Source: Leishmania infantum JPCM5
Taxonomy: Eukaryota; Euglenozoa; Kinetoplastea; Trypanosomatida; Trypanosomatidae
Assembly: GCF_000002875.2 (NCBI RefSeq)
Contig: NC_009414.2
Span: forward strand, 1,294,655-1,358,654
Reading direction: 5' to 3'
DNA length: 64,000 bases
Both the position numbers and the translations under genes were made by a program. The notes beneath the pieces are model-generated. The model was not told the origin of the DNA. It did not search any database and saw only the letters and a program-made list of their open reading frames with translations. The number at the start of each line of letters is the position of its first letter. The first letter of the stretch is position 1. Of the stretch, positions 10,133 to 20,990 are shown in pieces.

Positions 10133-11189
10133 GGTGCCCGTGCGCTATGATGTCTCTTCGGGAGCGAGAGGTTGCCCATGTAGAGCTGAGTGCGCACGAC
10201 GGAGAACGCACCATTGATGAAGATGGCTACGTAACAAGGAGAATGCCGAAAATGAAGAAAAAAGTGCAGTGCGGCTAACGTGAACTGCCATCCCCGTCTG
10301 CACGTCCTTTCTCCTGCCTCCGCTGTAAAGTTCATTTGTCTGCGTGCACCAGCAAGTCTGTGCTGATGCACAAGGACGGCCAAGAAGGGGCGTGCTAGCG
10401 GGCAATGAGGCTGATGAGGGCGCACTCCAGCACAGCGTAGAGTGAGAAAGCGTAGTGACGAGAGAGCCCTTGGCAGTCCAACGGAGATCAGCGTTCTCAT
10501 GCGAATGCGTTTTTGTTGCTGTGTCTTGCCACGTCTGGGAGCTCCTTTCCCTTTCCCTCCTCTTCGCTGCTTGTATCGCGCCCTCTGCCCTTCCCGTGAG
10601 CCGCAACGCGACGGCATGCACATGTGTCGCATTCTCGTACTCCTTTGTGGCTCCACGCCCTCCTCGCTGTCTCTCTCTCTCACCAACCCGCGTCAACGCG
10701 TCGCGGCCATCGCAGCGAATCACCATCCAGCAGCGCCTTTACCCATCTCTGCATAGAAAAACAAGAAGCGTACGAAGTACCCCCCACACTCGCCCCCACC
10801 CGTTCACAAACACGCACGCACACGCCAACACCGTTGTACGACGCCTATCATCCTCGTCGAACCGTCAAGCACAAACAGGAGCGACGCGCACGGAAGAGCA
10901 CAAAAAAGCGCAAAGTGGGAAGCAATACGAAAACGTGACACGCTGTTTTGGATCCTTGGCTTTGGCACTTTTTTCCCCATTCGTGCGCGATAACACGGGG
11001 TTTCGCTCTCGCTTGCACGGTCAGGACGGAATCACAAGCACGCATGCACACCGGTCGTGAGCTGCCCCTTCCCGCCTCTTCTGCTGTTTTGCTCCGCTCT
11101 CGTTGATTTCGCCATTGAGCCCAAATACCCGTCTGCGAACTCTCCCGTTCGTGGTGCATATCCGCAGAACAAGCATCCACATCAGAGCC
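10133..11189. other. Intergenic region, no gene seen
   Basis: About 1.06 kb. Low-complexity open frames occur on both strands, without recognisable domains. A pyrimidine-rich run at 11,060-11,102 (CTGCCCCTTCCCGCCTCTTC and following) lies just upstream of the zinc-finger gene and is the probable trans-splicing signal. Confidence 0.45.
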
Positions 11190-11999
11190 ATGACCTTCTC
11201 CGTCAAGGGCGGCAGCTACTCGTCGTCGCACCCCAGCCCCGCGATGCACCCCTACGTCTCACCGTCCTTGCTGCCGCAGTCTCACGGGCAGCAGGCGCCG
11301 CCATCTTTCTCCTTGGGGGACGAGCAGTATGTCGGGGTACCGAAGCGTGTCGGCGTCGACCCTACCAAGTACAAGACTACCATCTGCCGCAACTGGGAGC
11401 AGACAGGGACATGCACATTCCGCGGCTGCACTTTCGCCCACGGCGTCGAGGAGCTCCGCGCGCCTTTTCGGCCCGACGGGCACACGCCGGTGCTGCGCCC
11501 GCAGCACATCTCTCCCGGCAGTACACCTCCTCTGCGTGCCTCGCAGCCGCCACCGCCGCCGCCGCCGCCATCTTCAGGCCACTATACGCTCGAGCAGTTA
11601 CTTGACATGCTGTACAAGGAGGTCCTTCATCAGCGCGAGCTCGTGACGGTGCACGTCGAAGCCAACACCACGCTTGAGGGCATGCTGCGCCGAGAGCAAG
11701 CCCAGCACGATCTTTCTAAGAAGCAGCTGGAAGAGAAGACTCAGCAGTGCGAGTTGCTCGCTAGAGAACTCTTTGCCCGAAATCAGCAACTGCGTAAGGC
11801 GGCTGACAGCTCTCCGGAGATCAAGGGGCTGCTCGATCAGTGGGAGACGCAGCTGGCAAGCTTCTCGGAGGCGGATGCGAAGAAGGATGACGTGTTTTAC
11901 ACCGCCACCGCCACATCCTCAACGGATGATGGCGGGGATTCTGGAAAGGAATACGAAAGCGCGCGTATTGAGGAGCTCCTACGTGCTCTGCAGCGGTAA
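11190..11999 (+). CDS. CCCH zinc-finger protein with C-terminal coiled coil
   Basis: The 269-residue protein has a Ser/Pro-rich N-terminus, then one CCCH finger in the context YKTTICRNWEQTGTCTFRGC followed by TFAHGVEELR (C66, C75, C80, H84; spacing x8-x4-x3). The YKT lead-in and the HGxxELR tail resemble the tristetraprolin-type finger, which binds AU-rich RNA. A poly-Pro run at about 120-127 follows, then a Lys/Gln/Glu-rich coiled coil at 140-235. Such proteins regulate mRNA stability in trypanosomatids, where control is mostly post-transcriptional. The spacing between the second and third Cys is 4, one shorter than the usual 5. The start is the first Met giving an unbroken frame; an in-frame ATG could lie upstream. 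Confidence 0.85.
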   Translation: MTFSVKGGSYSSSHPSPAMHPYVSPSLLPQSHGQQAPPSFSLGDEQYVGVPKRVGVDPTKYKTTICRNWEQTGTCTFRGCTFAHGVEELRAPFRPDGHTPVLRPQHISPGSTPPLRASQPPPPPPPPSSGHYTLEQLLDMLYKEVLHQRELVTVHVEANTTLEGMLRREQAQHDLSKKQLEEKTQQCELLARELFARNQQLRKAADSSPEIKGLLDQWETQLASFSEADAKKDDVFYTATATSSTDDGGDSGKEYESARIEELLRALQR

Positions 12000-14445
12000 G
12001 CGCGGCGCCGCTCTCTTCTGCCCCCGCTCGCCTCCGTGCTCGAGAGAGCCATGACGCACGCGTCAAGGCGGGGAAGGAGCGAGAAGGAGAGAAGCGGGGA
12101 GATGGCAGACGAACGGCTGCTAACCTCCAGTCCCACCTCCAAACGAGACGCGTGAAATGCGCTGATGAGGCAAATGACACATTATCTGTTTTATCGGTCT
12201 CGTTGGCAGAGCGAGCGAGGGCGGTGTTCGTTACCACCAGCGAGCGTTGTTCATATCCCGCCCGCATGTATGGATGCTCCTGAGTAGACTTCACATTTTC
12301 TTTTTGTCGGTATCACGACTTTTGTGTTCTCGCGTTCTTGTTGATGTGACACAAAGCAAAGACTGATGGAGGGGAGGGGTGGGGCACTGTCGATGGAGGC
12401 GCTGAGGGCGGACCATTTGTCGCGAGGTGAATGAGGCATGAAGGCGGAGGGGCGGGGATGGGGCCGATGCTTCTTCCTGCAGGAAAGACAGCCTTTTTTT
12501 TGCGAATACGGTGGTGTGGATCTGTACGGTTAACACATTGACCAGTAGTGATGAGCTCTCGCTTCGTAGCGTTGCTGCTCCGCCCCCTCTTCCTCCCCTC
12601 TGTCTCAGTTTGTTTTTCGGCTTTCTTTTTTCCGTCTACCGTTTGCCGATTTTGCGGGCGACTCTCTTGGCGCGTCTCTCTGACCGGCTCTTTCACGCGC
12701 ACCCTGCCACCTTTCACATCCTCACAAGCGCTTCACCTAGCATCCCTGGCACGAACACAAACACAACTGTCATTCCACGCGCGGCTGCTTCTATCGTCGT
12801 GCACTTGAATAGATAACGCTGCTTTCTATCTCCTCTTACTGGTCGCGTTTTTTCCGCTCGCCTTGCCAATCTTCTTTTTCTGTTTCTCTCTTCGACGTTT
12901 GTGTTTGTGCTTGTGTGTGCGGGCGTGTGAGTGTGCTGCTGCAGTTTTACGTGACCCTTTGCCCCGCACTCCTGGAGAGACTCATGCGCGTATGCGCCGC
13001 TGAGTCCACGCGATGGTGTTGTAGGGTCTGCCCGTGCATGTACTTCTGTTGTTGTACCGAGCCCTGCGAGGAGGGCTTGAGAAGACTTACCGGATCTGCA
13101 GGTAGGCGTATGTGTATGCGTGCATCGACCACTGTCTATTTTTACGCCGCTCGCCATGACGTCCTCTTCTAGTAGCCGTGAGGAGTGGTGTGGCGGTATG
13201 AAGAGAGCAGGCGCACACACGCGCGCTCACAAGCGTGCGCGCGTGTTTGTGCGTCTTTTTGTTGTGAGTCAAGTAAAAAGACACAAAAAAGAACGGCGAA
13301 ACAAAGGCGAAAACGGAACATAGAAAAGGGCGATCTTTCGATTTCCAACTCGTTTTGGAGCTCGTGGTGGCGTTACACCTCCGCGGCCGCCGGCCGCGCG
13401 CGCAGAGAAGTGGACCATGCGCGGCATGTGCGACAGCCAGTTCACTTTTCAGCAGCGCGGTCCCATCAGCTCTGGCGTGAGGGCACTCTACCTTTCCCAA
13501 TGACTCTGCTTCTCTTGTGTGCTCGTCTTCTCCAACCCTCCCTTTTCGAGCAAACACTCCTCTCCACTGTTGCCGCTTTTTCACGCGCGCTCTTCTCTCT
13601 ACCGCGTCGTCGGCGCTACGCACTTCAGCTGTTTACTTTTTTCTCCACTGAACCCCTTCCCTCCCTCTTTTCCTCTCTTCCTTTCTTCACTCAGCTCAAA
13701 CCCACACCCACACAAAACACGCACACCACAACCAAGTGCCGAGAGTACCGAGAGTGTTCGCGCTGCTCGCTAACGTGCATGTGTGCATTACCGAGCCGTT
13801 CGCACCGCTACTCCACCGTCTGTCCAGCTACCCATTTAAAGGGGAGTACCCATCTTTTATTTCACGGAAAGGTGTGTGCACCGTAGCCGTCTTGCTCTCT
13901 CTCTCTCTTCGCTGCTCTTGTCGATTTATCCTTAGACCCTCGTGCCTTCCCAAACACATCTGTTGTTCGCCCTTTGCCTGAGTGTTTATCCATTCTTCGT
14001 GTGCTCTCTTTCATTGGCTTCTCTTTCCTTCGATCTTTCTCTTGTGTAGAATCGTATCCCACGTTGCCGTCCACTCCCTTTCGACGCACTCTTGCCTGTG
14101 CCGTCGCTGTCCGCAATACGGCCGCCCCGGCTTCTCCTCCAGCTCACTTTCCTTTTCTCTCTCTCCCTTTTTGCTCTACTGTTTGGCGTTTCATCTGTGC
14201 CCTTTACGAGCGTTATCAGCTCCTTAACCAAGCACTATAACGCTTGCCGGTTTGTGCCTGCTTCTTCTCCTCCCCGCCTCACATTTCGAATTTGCTTGCC
14301 CATCGCACAGCTGGCTACTCGCTTATTTTCTTTTTTTCCCTACTCGATTTCTGCTTCTCAGCCGGGCATTTTGGCTGCTTTCTCACAGCAATCGTGGCAC
14401 CAACAACGCCCAGACGCACACGGACGCGGTCGTGAGCATTCGGAA
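12000..14445. other. Long intergenic / 5' UTR region (2.4 kb), no gene seen
   Basis: No supported gene. Several long pyrimidine-rich stretches occur (12,545-12,690, 13,500-13,700 and 13,885-14,360), with open frames rich in Ser, Phe, Leu and Pro that simply reflect this composition. The last stretch runs nearly to the SRPK start and should contain its splice acceptor. Confidence 0.45.
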
Positions 14446-16692
14446 ATGGGGAAATCAAAGAAGCACGGGAAACCAGTAAAAGGCGCCTCGAAGAAGGGAA
14501 GCAAGCATGACAAGAGCAAGCGCAAGGCCAAGTTCATAGACCCCACGAGCAGCGTAAGTCGCGATGTTCGCGAAACCGTGGCGGCCCTCGTTCAGGAAAT
14601 CGAGCGCGAGGAGCCGGTGGCGGAGGAGAAGCTGCAGCCTCTTAAAAAAGGGAAGAAGTGCCAGGAGATCGCAGAAAAAGAGGGCATCCTCGTCAAAACC
14701 GGCATGACGAAGGAGCAGGCGCACACGATCGCTAACCGACTCAAACAGCAGCAGAGCACGACGCACCGCAGCGACGGCGAGGGCGACGTGGGGAGCGACG
14801 GCGGCGGCGACGGCGACGGCGGCGGCACCGAGGAAGACTACAGTGACACGGCCAACGAGCCCTCCCGGGAGTACCGCAAGGGAGGCTACCACCACGTTGT
14901 CATTGGTGAAGTCTATAACGATCGCTACCGCGTCGTCAAGAAGCTGGGCTGGGGCTACTTCTCTACTGTGTGGCTAGTGTGGGACTATCAGAAGGAGCGC
15001 TACCAGGCCATGAAGATTCAGAAATCGGCGGCCAGCTACAGCGAGGCCGCCTACGACGAGATCAAGCTGCTCTCGGAGATCATGGAGGCAGACCCGCACA
15101 AGAACCGTTGCTGTGCCCGCTTGAATGACTACTTCAAACACACTGGGCCGAATGGCACACACGTGTGCATGCTCTTTGACGTTTACGGCGAGAACTTGCT
15201 TTCCCTGATGGAGCGCTACGAGTACCGCGGCATCCCGCTACCAATTGTGAAGTGCATTGCGCGGCAGGTGCTTATAGGCCTCGACCACATCAACTCTATC
15301 GACATCATCCACACAGACCTCAAGCCAGAGAATGTACTCTTATCGACCCCGAAGCATTCTATAATATCGCTGATGAAGCATTTCCACCCGCCTCCGTTGC
15401 ATCAGCGCCCAAAGCTGACGGAGCGCGACCCCAAGACCATGACCAAATCACAGCGAAGACGCTACTACAAGAAGCTGGCGAAGGAGGAGCGAAAGACGCT
15501 CCTGGGCGAGGACGATGGCGACCACAAATCTAGAGGCGACGAACACGGCAGTAACGAGAACGGAGACGCAGATTCGGAAGGAAGCAAGACCGACCCGGAG
15601 TGGGAGGTCGAGCGCTTTCATCATGTCATCCTGGCCGACTTTGGTAATAGCTGCTGGACACACAAACAGTTCACGGACGAGGTGCAGACACGACAGTATC
15701 GCTGCCCCGAGGTTATCCTAGGCGAGCCATATTCGACGCCAATCGACATTTGGTCTTGCGCCTGCATGATTTTTGAGCTCATCACCGGCCAGTTCCTCTT
15801 CGATCCCAAAAAGGGCGACGACTACTCGCGTGATGAGGATCATCTGGCTCTAATGAGCGAGCTCCTGGGCGACTTGCCGGAGAGCATGCGACTGGGCGAC
15901 GGCAAGTACCGCAGCTACTACTACAACTCGAAAGGGGACTTGCGCAACATCAAAGATCTACAGTACTGGGTCCTGGAGGACGTGCTCCATCAGCGGCACA
16001 AGTTTACCAAGAAAAAGGCTAAGGAGATCGCCGACTTCCTGCTCCCTATGCTAGAGTACGCGCCCGACACCCGCGCTACCCCTGCCGCAATGCTGCGTGA
16101 CCACGACGCGTTCTTCGATATCCAGGACGACGACTATGCGCCGCTGTGCTTCGTTGATGAGGACAGCGGCGACGAGGAAGGCTCTGCTTCGGACGAGGAG
16201 GAGGAGGAGACCGACAGCGATGACTCTTCACAGTCCTACTCCTCCGCTCCTTCCAGCGAGCTGACGGCGAAGCGCTCCCGCCAGCCGGACAACGATGCCG
16301 ACCGCTCCGACACCTTTCGGTACTGGGAGGAGCATCCCATTCTCAACCGCACTTACCTAGAGGAGCGAGGGTTGACTATTGCCGACATCCAGTCGGTCCT
16401 CGCCGGGAACTTCTTAGATGACGCTGCAGCCCATGAGGCTGCCGCGGAGGTGATTCGTCTGCTCTCGGAGGAGACGGACCGGCTCTCGAACGACCACGGA
16501 AGCGATGGACACGAGGCGGACAATGAGGACGGGGGCGACGGCGATAATGACGACGAGGAGGAGACCACACAGGGCTCTGAAGGACCAGAGAAGGTGGTGG
16601 TGGGCAAGGCGGCTCCGTGCGACGATGGCGTCGACGAAGACGAGGAAACCACAGATGAAGAGGAGGAGGGGAGTAGCGATGGTGCTGAGTAG
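14446..16692 (+). CDS. SRPK: SR-protein-specific kinase (SRPK family)
   Basis: The 748-residue kinase starts with a Lys-rich tail (MGKSKKHGKPVKGASKKGSK). The kinase domain opens at YNDRYRVVKKLGWGYFSTVW (Gly loop at 168-175) with the ATP-binding Lys190 in YQAMKIQKS. The catalytic loop is HTDLKPEN (289-296, Asp291) and DFG is at 398-400. A charged spacer of about 100 residues (305-395) splits the catalytic loop from DFG, which is the defining feature of SRPKs. The region QTRQYRCPEVILGEPY follows. The C-terminus (about 560-748) is very acidic, with several Glu/Asp runs. SRPKs phosphorylate Arg-Ser domains of splicing factors; in trypanosomes the targets would be trans-splicing and RNA-binding proteins. 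Catalytic residues look intact. Confidence 0.95.
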   Translation: MGKSKKHGKPVKGASKKGSKHDKSKRKAKFIDPTSSVSRDVRETVAALVQEIEREEPVAEEKLQPLKKGKKCQEIAEKEGILVKTGMTKEQAHTIANRLKQQQSTTHRSDGEGDVGSDGGGDGDGGGTEEDYSDTANEPSREYRKGGYHHVVIGEVYNDRYRVVKKLGWGYFSTVWLVWDYQKERYQAMKIQKSAASYSEAAYDEIKLLSEIMEADPHKNRCCARLNDYFKHTGPNGTHVCMLFDVYGENLLSLMERYEYRGIPLPIVKCIARQVLIGLDHINSIDIIHTDLKPENVLLSTPKHSIISLMKHFHPPPLHQRPKLTERDPKTMTKSQRRRYYKKLAKEERKTLLGEDDGDHKSRGDEHGSNENGDADSEGSKTDPEWEVERFHHVILADFGNSCWTHKQFTDEVQTRQYRCPEVILGEPYSTPIDIWSCACMIFELITGQFLFDPKKGDDYSRDEDHLALMSELLGDLPESMRLGDGKYRSYYYNSKGDLRNIKDLQYWVLEDVLHQRHKFTKKKAKEIADFLLPMLEYAPDTRATPAAMLRDHDAFFDIQDDDYAPLCFVDEDSGDEEGSASDEEEEETDSDDSSQSYSSAPSSELTAKRSRQPDNDADRSDTFRYWEEHPILNRTYLEERGLTIADIQSVLAGNFLDDAAAHEAAAEVIRLLSEETDRLSNDHGSDGHEADNEDGGDGDNDDEEETTQGSEGPEKVVVGKAAPCDDGVDEDEETTDEEEEGSSDGAE

Positions 16693-17445
16693 AAGGTAGC
16701 GCTGTTTTAAAGGGCACAAAACAACAAACAGGATAAACGCAGCTGCCCGTGCGACGCAGAGAGGCCCATGGCTAAATATGCACACGTTTACAAAAGGGAA
16801 AGGAGACGGCAACGCCGCATCTCCGCTACTGTTCGTTTTTGCCTCCCTTTTCTCCGTTGCGGCTGCTCGCCGGCTTCGATGGGTGTCCTGCTTCGTACAA
16901 TAGCCTAGTAAAACGGTGAGCATTACTCCGCGCCCGCAGTATGCGGCTGCTCAGGGCAACATGTGGAGGGCCACTGGGCTGGAGGTCAACGCATGGAAGA
17001 AGATTGCGCGATCAAAGCAGTCTTTTGCCGCAACGACGCGAGAAAAAGGGCTGTCTACTTCTCTTGAGCATCTTGGAAAACTGATACCGGCTCCCCCCTC
17101 TCTTTCCCGCGCTGTAATGCATCCGCTCTTTCCGTGCAACTCTGCTCTCCTTTTACCTGTGCTGATTATCTCTTTCCTTTTCTGTTCGTGCATTGGCGCA
17201 CTTGGGACCTCATTCCTCTCGTCGTGTTTTCCCTTTTTTTTTCCTGTGCCGCTCATACACACACACACGCAAATACACGATCCCTCCTCTGACGTTTGTG
17301 TGGCCGTTTGCGCCACGCAAAACGAAACACTTGCGCTCCGTCTATTATTTTCTTTTGTTTCGACAACGCAACACGCTTGCGCTCGCCCGCTCCCTCGCGC
17401 TCCCCCTTTCCTACTGCTGTGCTGAATCTTGTGCAGGCTACCAGA
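16693..17445. other. Intergenic / 5' UTR region, no gene seen
   Basis: No gene seen. T/C-rich runs at 17,220-17,245 and 17,395-17,420 lead into the RPS14 splice acceptor. A short CA-rich stretch lies at 17,256-17,268. Confidence 0.45.
17435..17436 (+). promoter_or_regulatory. Predicted trans-splice acceptor for RPS14
   Basis: This is the first AG after the polypyrimidine run at 17,386-17,420; it reads TTGTGCAG and leaves a 9-nt 5' UTR (GCTACCAGA) before the ATG. Such very short leaders are common for trypanosomatid ribosomal-protein mRNAs. This is a prediction from sequence context only. Confidence 0.6.
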
Positions 17446-17880
17446 ATGTCCAAGAAGCAGGAAGTTAAGGCGTACGGCCCGAACGTGAAGAAGGGCGACC
17501 TCGTTTACGGCGTCGTGCACATCTACGCCTCCTTCAATGACACGTTTGTGCACGTGACGGACACGTCCGGCCGCGAAACATACGTGAAGGTCACCGGAGG
17601 TATGAAGGTGAAGGCCGATCGAGATGAGTCTTCCCCCTACGCTGCGATGATGGCCGCCCAGGACGTCGTGGCGCGTTGCAAGGAGTGCGGAATCAACGCC
17701 CTGCACGTCAAGATGCGCGCCGTCGGTGGTGTGCGCACCAAGTCCCCTGGTCCTGGCGCCCAGGCCGCCCTCCGCGCGCTCGCCCGCGCTGGGATGAAGA
17801 TTGGCCGCATCGAGGATGTCACCCCGATCCCGACCGACTCCACCCGCCGCAAGGGTTCCCGCCGTGGTCGCCGCCTGTAA
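17446..17880 (+). CDS. RPS14: 40S ribosomal protein S14 (uS11)
   Basis: The 144-residue protein shows the conserved uS11 core: [40 protein letters not shown], and [38 protein letters not shown] at the end. The basic tail contacts 18S rRNA in the platform of the small subunit, where it helps form the mRNA exit channel. Length and both ends are normal. The codons are strongly biased to C/G third positions, as expected for a highly expressed gene. ATG 17446 follows a good splice acceptor by 9 nt, which fixes the start. Confidence 0.97.
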   Translation: MSKKQEVKAYGPNVKKGDLVYGVVHIYASFNDTFVHVTDTSGRETYVKVTGGMKVKADRDESSPYAAMMAAQDVVARCKECGINALHVKMRAVGGVRTKSPGPGAQAALRALARAGMKIGRIEDVTPIPTDSTRRKGSRRGRRL

Positions 17881-18751
17881 GGTCCTTGTGACCGCGCGTT
17901 TGGCGGACTGCTCAGCAGAGCGGGCTAACGCTGACGAAGATATGCTGGTTTCCCTGTGTTTGTGATTTGCCATCCTTTCGTGTCAAAGAGAAACAACAAC
18001 AACAGCAACCCGTTTAGGCCAAGAAGCGGGCGCTCGGACTCTTTCCCTGCCTGCCCTATCCCCATGAAGCACGCCGGCTGTCGCACTGGGCACCTCATGA
18101 CCCTGTTGATAGCGCTGGAGGCCTTCATTGCGTGCTGGTTGTGGGGGGGGGGTGGAAGGGGGAGAGGCGTGTTGTATTCATGTGAGGTGGTGGTGGCATT
18201 GCGCAGCGGTGGGAAAAGCAGGGTCTTTTCCGTACTCCGTGACAGAGCTGCCGTGCTCATCTTTTCCCGGTTCACTGCTTGCACTGTTGGCTGCCTCGCC
18301 TTCTCCCCTCCCCCTGCCCCCACGAAACGCGGTTACCGCGTCTCCTCCGTGGGAGAAGTGGAGTGGCACAGTTAAGGCGACTACAAGGAGTTCCCCCTAC
18401 CCTGGAGGGAGACTTGCGGGCGCGGGACGCCTTGTCTACGTGAGCGTCTCTTCCCAAGTAGACGACTCCCTCGACTTTGTCCCCTCCGTCGCATTCCGCC
18501 CCTCTCCGCCCTCCTTTCGTGTACGTCTCTGCATTGTACACTTCCTTTCGCCTGCTTTCCCACGCTCGCGCGCAACAACGTGGACGCACCACATCGCTCG
18601 CTGGAGAAGAGAGAAAAGTGGTGAGTACGTGTTCCGCTCTTTCCCTTCTCCCCTCCGCTCGCGTCGCACCTCTCCGCAGCTTTACCGCTCTCTTCCCTTC
18701 CATCATCCGCGTCGTGCACCACTTCCCTCATTTTCCGTGCGGCAGTAGAAA
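17881..18751. other. Intergenic / 5' UTR region, no gene seen
   Basis: No gene seen. It contains a G run at 18,142-18,150 and alternating C/T-rich stretches. The tract at 18,638-18,700 precedes the ATP synthase gene. Confidence 0.45.
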
Positions 18752-19297
18752 ATGTTCCGCTTCTGTGGTCGTCGCCTGGTGGCGCGTACGCTGCCCCTGC
18801 TTGCCGATTACCAAGAGATGCCGGAGGCATTCGAGTTCATGGAGCACAAGGTTGTGGATAAGGATATCCACTCCGCCTACGAGAACATGGAAACGCTGCG
18901 CCTCACCGTCACCCGCCAGGACGAGTTCCTCTTCAAGGAGGCGCCGGTGAAGTGCGTCACAATCGTGGGCGTCAACGGCGAGTGCGGTGTGTACCCCGGC
19001 CACGCGTACGAAATCACGCAGCTCACCCCCGCGCCACTGACGGTAGAGATGCCAGATGGCACGGTGAAGAAGTACTTTACGAGCGGCGGCTTCGCCCACA
19101 TCAACAACGAAGGCTCCTGCGATATTAACTGCGTGGAGTGCATCCCGCTCACGGAGCTCGACGTCGATGCCGCGGAGAAGGCGCTCGCGCAGCAGCAATC
19201 GGCTTTGAATAGCGCCCATGATGACAAGGCGAGGGCGGTAATTGAGATTCGAATCGGCGTGCTCGAGTCGGTCATCCAGAGCCTCAAGCACGCGTAA
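18752..19297 (+). CDS. Mitochondrial ATP synthase F1 delta subunit (bacterial epsilon homologue)
   Basis: The 181-residue protein begins with a mitochondrial-type presequence (MFRFCGRRLVARTLPLLADY). It continues with the beta-sandwich of the epsilon/delta family: METLRLTVTRQDEFLF, VTIVGVNGECGVYPGHAYEI, PLTVEMPDGTVKKYFTSGGF. It ends in a helical hairpin (AEKALAQQQSALNSAHDDKA and the following helix). In the mitochondrial F1 central stalk this subunit sits with gamma and links rotation to the c-ring. In trypanosomatid nomenclature it is often called epsilon because of the bacterial name. The sequence looks complete and unremarkable. Confidence 0.92.
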   Translation: MFRFCGRRLVARTLPLLADYQEMPEAFEFMEHKVVDKDIHSAYENMETLRLTVTRQDEFLFKEAPVKCVTIVGVNGECGVYPGHAYEITQLTPAPLTVEMPDGTVKKYFTSGGFAHINNEGSCDINCVECIPLTELDVDAAEKALAQQQSALNSAHDDKARAVIEIRIGVLESVIQSLKHA

Positions 19298-20229
19298 GCT
19301 GTGAAGATTCTACGGCATCGTGCACCGCATCCGACCCAGTCGCAAGTGCGCTGCCACGTGGGGCACAAAAGGGGGGGAGAGTATCGATGAGACCGCGCCT
19401 GCTTTCGTCGCCGAATCACTCACACGGTACATGCTGGTGTCTTCGTTCTCTTCTCCGCGAGCACCCACTAACGAATGGTTTTCTTCACGCCCGCATCCCT
19501 TTTCTCCTCCTCATCCGAGCGGTGCCTTGGGGCCGGCACGCGGCACACATTTCGGCGCATTACGTTTCTTTTGAACCACGTCGCTTGCGAGGTTCTGAGA
19601 GGCGCCGCTCATTGGTGACGCCGCTGCTGCGACTGCCCACTCTCCCGCGCACGCTCACCCAGACACCCAGACACATCTTTAGTCATTATGGAGTTCTTAA
19701 CTGTAGCATAGTAAGAAGAAACGTACACACAAACACAAGCAAAATTGAAGATCGGTGATGTAACAGAAAAGTCAACGCGAGGACCACGAGTAGGAGAAAC
19801 CTCGTGAGTCATGCGACCAAGCGCCGGGCAATGCTGAGAATGCTGGAAGAGGGCGAGACGAGAAGCGAGACATTGCTGTATCACAGCCATGTGATATGAG
19901 TCGGCCTTTTCCACTGCACATGCGCAAGTGCACTAAAGCTAGAGCACCTCTTCACAGACGGAAAGAAAAAGGGATGCCCGAGGCAGCTGTTGACGGCAAA
20001 GACGCCCGCATATGAGTTGCAGTGGCACGGCTTTCCTCAATCATTGTGGAAGATGAACCTGGGAGATTCACTCTTAAACGTATGCTTTCACCATGCTTTA
20101 CCGTACTGTCTCTTCCACACCGAACCACCTGCCTCACTCTCTCGCACATGGCGACGCCCCTTCTGCTCCTATCTCTAAATACGATTGCGTTCGCCATCGC
20201 TTTACTGCCCCTCTTCCTGTCCGCATATC
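19298..20229. other. Intergenic region, no gene seen
   Basis: The gene-free 3' flank of the ATP synthase gene, up to retroposon copy 3. Bases 19,440-19,560 are C/T-rich; 19,700-20,000 are A-richer. No coding or RNA gene is recognisable. Confidence 0.45.
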
Positions 20230-20990
20230 CTCATGAGACTCGCCACCCAACCGCGGTATCAGGGTGTGGAACCCAGGCTCTGTGTGGGGAGGCCAAGAGC
20301 CTGCGGCCCGGCCGCCGGGCACGGCTGCGGCCTCTTGGCGTCGGCGGACAGCGCTTGGCTGGCGCGGTGCCGAGGAGACGTGCGGCCATGATCGCGCTTG
20401 GACCAGCTCACGACGAGTCGCACCGACGGCTCACCACATATGCGCGCAGGCGCCCACCGCTTTTCTGCCTTTGCTGCCTTTGCTGCGTTGCGGTGGTGTG
20501 GAGCGTGATCGCGGCAACGGCCCGCTCTGCATGCACCGGAATCGCAGTGGGCTGGACGACGCCACACGGCGTTGGTTGTCCCGTCTCCTCGACGAGTCCT
20601 CGCTGCAAGTGTGTACGCTGCAGGAGACTCACTTCTCCCCTGCAGGCCTGGAAGGCGCTTGGTCTGCACGGCGTTCAGTCTTCTCGGTGCAGCAAGAGAG
20701 AGGGAGGGAGCGCGAGTGATGAGCGAGAGAGGAGCCCCGTAGTACATGCCGATTATGCCCACAGCGCATGCGCGCGCAGCATGCGGCATCTCCTCCATCC
20801 CACCGTGCGGGCGGATGAGGCGCCGACCGCGCGGCACGTACCCGAAGAGGGGACGAGGCGGGAGAGGAGGGGCCCGCTAGACGCATGTCCCGATTCAACG
20901 ACATGACGGTTGCTCCTAGACGGCCAGGACGTCGCCGCAGCGCGGCAGTGGGTGCGTGGGCTGCAACTGTGCATGCGTGTGACTTTGCGA
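20230..20990 (+). mobile_element. Retroposon copy 3: short internally deleted ingi-like element
   Basis: About 0.76 kb, in sense orientation, near-identical to copy 2. The 5' part (to 20,707) keeps an open frame that starts MWNPGSVWGG and includes RWLSRLLDESSLQVCTLQET plus HFSPAG, the N-terminus of an endonuclease domain, then stops shortly after the junction. At 20,708-20,718 (GAGCGCGAGTG) the sequence jumps to what is the 3' end of copy 5. The 3' end is close to GCATGCGTGTG at 20,982. Such an element could not mobilise itself; it resembles RIME/NARTc derivatives of ingi/L1Tc in other trypanosomatids. Confidence 0.82.

Noticed and set aside
13185..13886. 233-codon frame in the intergenic region before SRPK
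   Set aside because: Low-complexity Ser/Phe/Thr/Pro sequence from a pyrimidine-rich strand, without domain or coding-type codon bias.
20022..20906. 294-codon plus-strand frame across retroposon copy 3
   Set aside because: It is in a different frame from the LQETH-coding one, starts in the flank, has no domain, and is mirrored in every copy of the element simply by composition.
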